Made by a program: the position numbers and the translations under genes
Shown here: positions 15,114-16,695 of the stretch, in pieces
Layout of the letters: the number at the start of each line of letters is the position of its first letter
How positions within the stretch are numbered: the stretch's first letter is position 1
Assembly (NCBI RefSeq): GCF_043951915.1
Contig: NZ_JBINJD010000114.1
Coordinates: forward strand, 1-16,695
Direction of reading: 5' to 3'
DNA length: 16,695 nt
Source of the DNA: Alienimonas sp043951915
GTDB taxonomy: Bacteria; Planctomycetota; Planctomycetia; Planctomycetales; Planctomycetaceae
Notes under the pieces: model-generated
Databases searched by the model: none
Seen by the model: the letters and a program-made list of their open reading frames with translations, nothing else
What the model was told of the DNA's origin: nothing

Positions 15114-16417
15114 GCGACCCCGCCTCGCTCACCCTCTCCGAGTGGGAGACGGCCTCGCCGGAGACGCACGACGTCCTGCGGGGCCAGTTCCTCGACGGCG
15201 ACGCCCGGCGGGTCGCCGACGAACTGGACCGGTCCCGCCGCCTGCGGTTCACGGAGCTGCAGACCGGGACGCGGACTGCCGCCGGATCGCACGTCGGCCG
15301 GGTCCGGGTGGGCGGCCTGACGGTCACGGTGAAGCCGAAGCTCGACGCCGGCCCCCTGCTCCGGCTGCTCCGCTACGCCCACGGCCTGCGGCGGCTCAAG
15401 CTGCTCTCCGAGGCCGAGCACCTGGTCGAGCAATGCGGGTTCGAGGACCTGCTCGTGCTCCAGCTGAACGCCGAGGCCCGGGAGCTGATCGCCCGCGGCC
15501 TGCGGCGGGAGGCCGTCGGCCGGACCGAGCCGCTGGCCTCCCCGCGGGGCCGGATCGCCGTGGACCGGCTGGCCCGCGCCGGCGGGACGGCGACCGCCTC
15601 GCTCCCCTGCCGCCACTTCCCCCGGACGGAGGACACGCCCCTCAACCGGGCCCTGCTCGCCGGCCTGCGGCTGGCGGGGGAGGTGACGGGCCTGATCGAA
15701 CTCAAGCGGGACGCCCGCCGGCTGGCCGGCCTGCTGGACGAGCGCGTCGCCCGCGTCCGCCCCGACCTGCCGGCCGTGGAGCGGGCCGAGGCCCGGCTGA
15801 ACCGCCTGACGGCCGCCTACGGCCCGGCCCTGACCCTGACCCGGCTGCTGGTCGAGGGCCGGGGCGTGGCCCTGGAGGGGCGGTCGGCGTCGGCGCTGCC
15901 GGGGTATCTGTTCGACATGAACGCCTTCTTCCAGGCCCTGCTCTCCCGGTTCCTGCGGGAGAACCTGCCGGCCGGCTGCTCCCTGCGGGACGAACGCGGC
16001 CTGACCGGGATGCTGCGGTACGCCCCCGGCTGCAACCCCCGCGGCCGCCGCCCGCCCACGCCCCGCCCGGACTACGCCGTCCTGCGGCCGGGTGAACCGC
16101 CCGCCCTGCCCGACGCCAAGTACCGCGACCTGTGGGAGAAGCGGTTGCCGCGGGAGATGCTCTACCAACTCGTCGTCTACGCGGTCAGCCGGCCGGCCCG
16201 GCCGCGGGCGGCGATCCCCTACCCGACGGCGGACCCGGCGGTTCGGGAGGCCCGGATCGACGTCGCCGACCCGCTCGCCGGCCGCCCGCTGGGCCGGGTC
16301 GACCTGCGGCCGGTGAACCTGACTCAGATCGAACGACTCGTCGGTTCGCCCACGGCGGCGGCCCGCCGGGAGCGGGCGGCCCTGGCCCGGCGGCTCGCGT
16401 TCGGGGACGTGCGGTGA
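15110..16417 (+). CDS. mcrC: McrC, nuclease subunit of a McrBC-type restriction system
   Basis: An uninterrupted 435-residue McrC. The N-terminal half is alpha/beta and contains GGLTVTVKPKLD (68-79) and LLRYAHGLRRLKLL. The central LEGRSASALPGYLFDMNAFF (255-274) matches the F-L-x-D-M-N-x-L/F-F segment preceding the nuclease domain. The PD-(D/E)xK centre is visible as RPDYAV (319-324) with D321, then LPDAKYRDLW (333-342) with D335 and K337; LYQLVVYA follows as the helix after the active site. McrC cuts DNA when stimulated by the McrB motor at modified cytosines. Its partner here is destroyed, so it is either silent, served by another McrB, or not yet decayed. GTG 15110 forms GTGA with the mcrB stop. 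Confidence 0.9.
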   Translation: MSDPASLTLSEWETASPETHDVLRGQFLDGDARRVADELDRSRRLRFTELQTGTRTAAGSHVGRVRVGGLTVTVKPKLDAGPLLRLLRYAHGLRRLKLLSEAEHLVEQCGFEDLLVLQLNAEARELIARGLRREAVGRTEPLASPRGRIAVDRLARAGGTATASLPCRHFPRTEDTPLNRALLAGLRLAGEVTGLIELKRDARRLAGLLDERVARVRPDLPAVERAEARLNRLTAAYGPALTLTRLLVEGRGVALEGRSASALPGYLFDMNAFFQALLSRFLRENLPAGCSLRDERGLTGMLRYAPGCNPRGRRPPTPRPDYAVLRPGEPPALPDAKYRDLWEKRLPREMLYQLVVYAVSRPARPRAAIPYPTADPAVREARIDVADPLAGRPLGRVDLRPVNLTQIERLVGSPTAAARRERAALARRLAFGDVR

Positions 16418-16520
16418 GGCGGGCCCTCGCCCCGTCCCCCGGCTTCATCACTGGACAGGACGGTTGCAGGGAAACGTGCCGGTCGTTGGCGAAGAGCGAG
16501 GCACCTGACGCGGGACGGAA

Positions 16521-16568
16521 GGTTTCGTTTCAGCGTGGTCCTCGCCGGCAGGCGCGAGAGACGAAACC
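16521..16568. repeat. Inverted repeat / possible structured RNA after mcrC
   Basis: GGTTTCGTTTC (16521-16531) can pair with GAGACGAAACC (16558-16568) over 11 positions with one G-U. The 26-nt loop holds a small CGCC/GGCG hairpin (16543-16546 with 16551-16554). It starts about 100 bp after mcrC and lies 43 bp before the terminator-like hairpin. It could be a 3' UTR structure, a small RNA or a palindromic repeat; no family is recognised. Confidence 0.4.
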
Positions 16569-16610
16569 GAGGTCCTTAACGGGGGCCGGGATCAGGTCAC
16601 TGTGAGGTGA

Positions 16611-16640
16611 GGCCGGCGACGACGCCGGCCGTTTCTCGTT
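16611..16640 (+). terminator. Intrinsic terminator-like hairpin downstream of mcrC
   Basis: A perfect 8-bp stem, GGCCGGCG (16611-16618) and CGCCGGCC (16623-16630), closes on the 4-nt loop ACGA. It is followed by GTTTCTCGTT, a moderately T-rich tail. It lies about 194 bp after the mcrC stop. The tail is weaker than a classical U-tract. Confidence 0.6.
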
Positions 16641-16661
16641 CCCCCCCGCTGGAGCCGCCCC

Positions 16662-16695
16662 GTGCCCCGACTCCCCCTCCCGCCGCGGCTGGCCG
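16662..16695 (+). CDS. Possible start of the next gene (partial)
   Basis: A GTG at 16662 is preceded by GGAG at 16651-16654 with a 7-nt gap, just after the terminator-like hairpin. Only 11 codons (MPRLPLPPRLA) are inside the window, so no product can be named and the call rests on spacing alone. Confidence 0.3.
   Translation, partial: MPRLPLPPRLA

Noticed and set aside
14785..16095. 436-codon plus-strand frame spanning mcrB and mcrC
   Set aside because: Only its first ~70 codons are real McrB sequence; after the C5 frameshift it runs out of frame through mcrC as an Arg/Pro-rich shadow.
14783..16168. 461-codon minus-strand frame opposite mcrC
   Set aside because: Antisense to a well-supported McrC, rich in Gly/Gln/Arg/Pro with no motif.
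1..16695. CRISPR arrays, tRNA or rRNA genes, insertion sequences
   Set aside because: No regularly spaced repeats, no cloverleaf or rRNA-like segments, and no transposase-like protein were seen on either strand.

Overview
The window is G+C-rich bacterial DNA with tightly packed genes, frequent GTG starts and almost no intergenic sequence. Gene style and composition suggest a high-GC environmental bacterium, possibly Planctomycetota. That is an inference: there is no rRNA or other taxonomic marker here.

Region 1 (about 1-13,858, minus strand) is a surface-polysaccharide locus of the ABC-transporter-dependent (Wzm/Wzt) type. In transcription order from the right it reads: wzm permease, FkbM-family methyltransferase, wzt ATPase with a C-terminal extension, class I methyltransferase with a CxxC/CxxC N-terminus, Methyltransf_24-type methyltransferase, two GT2 glycosyltransferases, a galactosyltransferase-like (GT7-C) enzyme, a GT10 fucosyltransferase-like enzyme, an unclassified glycosyltransferase-like protein, a frameshifted sulfotransferase, a GT2 and a GT4. 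All twelve successive junctions overlap (4-11 bp, mostly ATGA or GTGA), so the block looks like one translationally coupled operon. The predicted product is a glycan that is assembled on the cytoplasmic face, methylated, perhaps fucosylated and formerly or variably sulfated, then exported by Wzm/Wzt. No sugar-nucleotide synthesis gene or chain-initiating transferase is in the window, so the locus is incomplete here.

Region 2 (1-833) is the decayed end of that locus. It holds an FkbM-like methyltransferase fragment that stops just after its SAM-binding region, abutting the C-terminal part of a GT2 glycosyltransferase whose N-terminal half is missing.

Region 3 (13,859 to about 14,230) is the only sizeable non-coding gap and lies between divergent units. 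Region 4 (about 14,230-16,417, plus strand) is a modification-dependent restriction locus of McrBC type. McrB is wrecked by loss of its Walker A/B core and four single-base frameshifts, while McrC is intact with its PD-(D/E)xK nuclease residues. Region 5 (16,418-16,695) holds an 11-bp inverted repeat, a perfect 8-bp hairpin that looks like a terminator, and a possible start of the next gene.

I did not find a clearly new biological system. The most notable points are the unbroken chain of overlapping genes, a methyltransferase sitting between wzm and wzt, a sulfotransferase broken at a T7 run, and an intact McrC beside a dead McrB.
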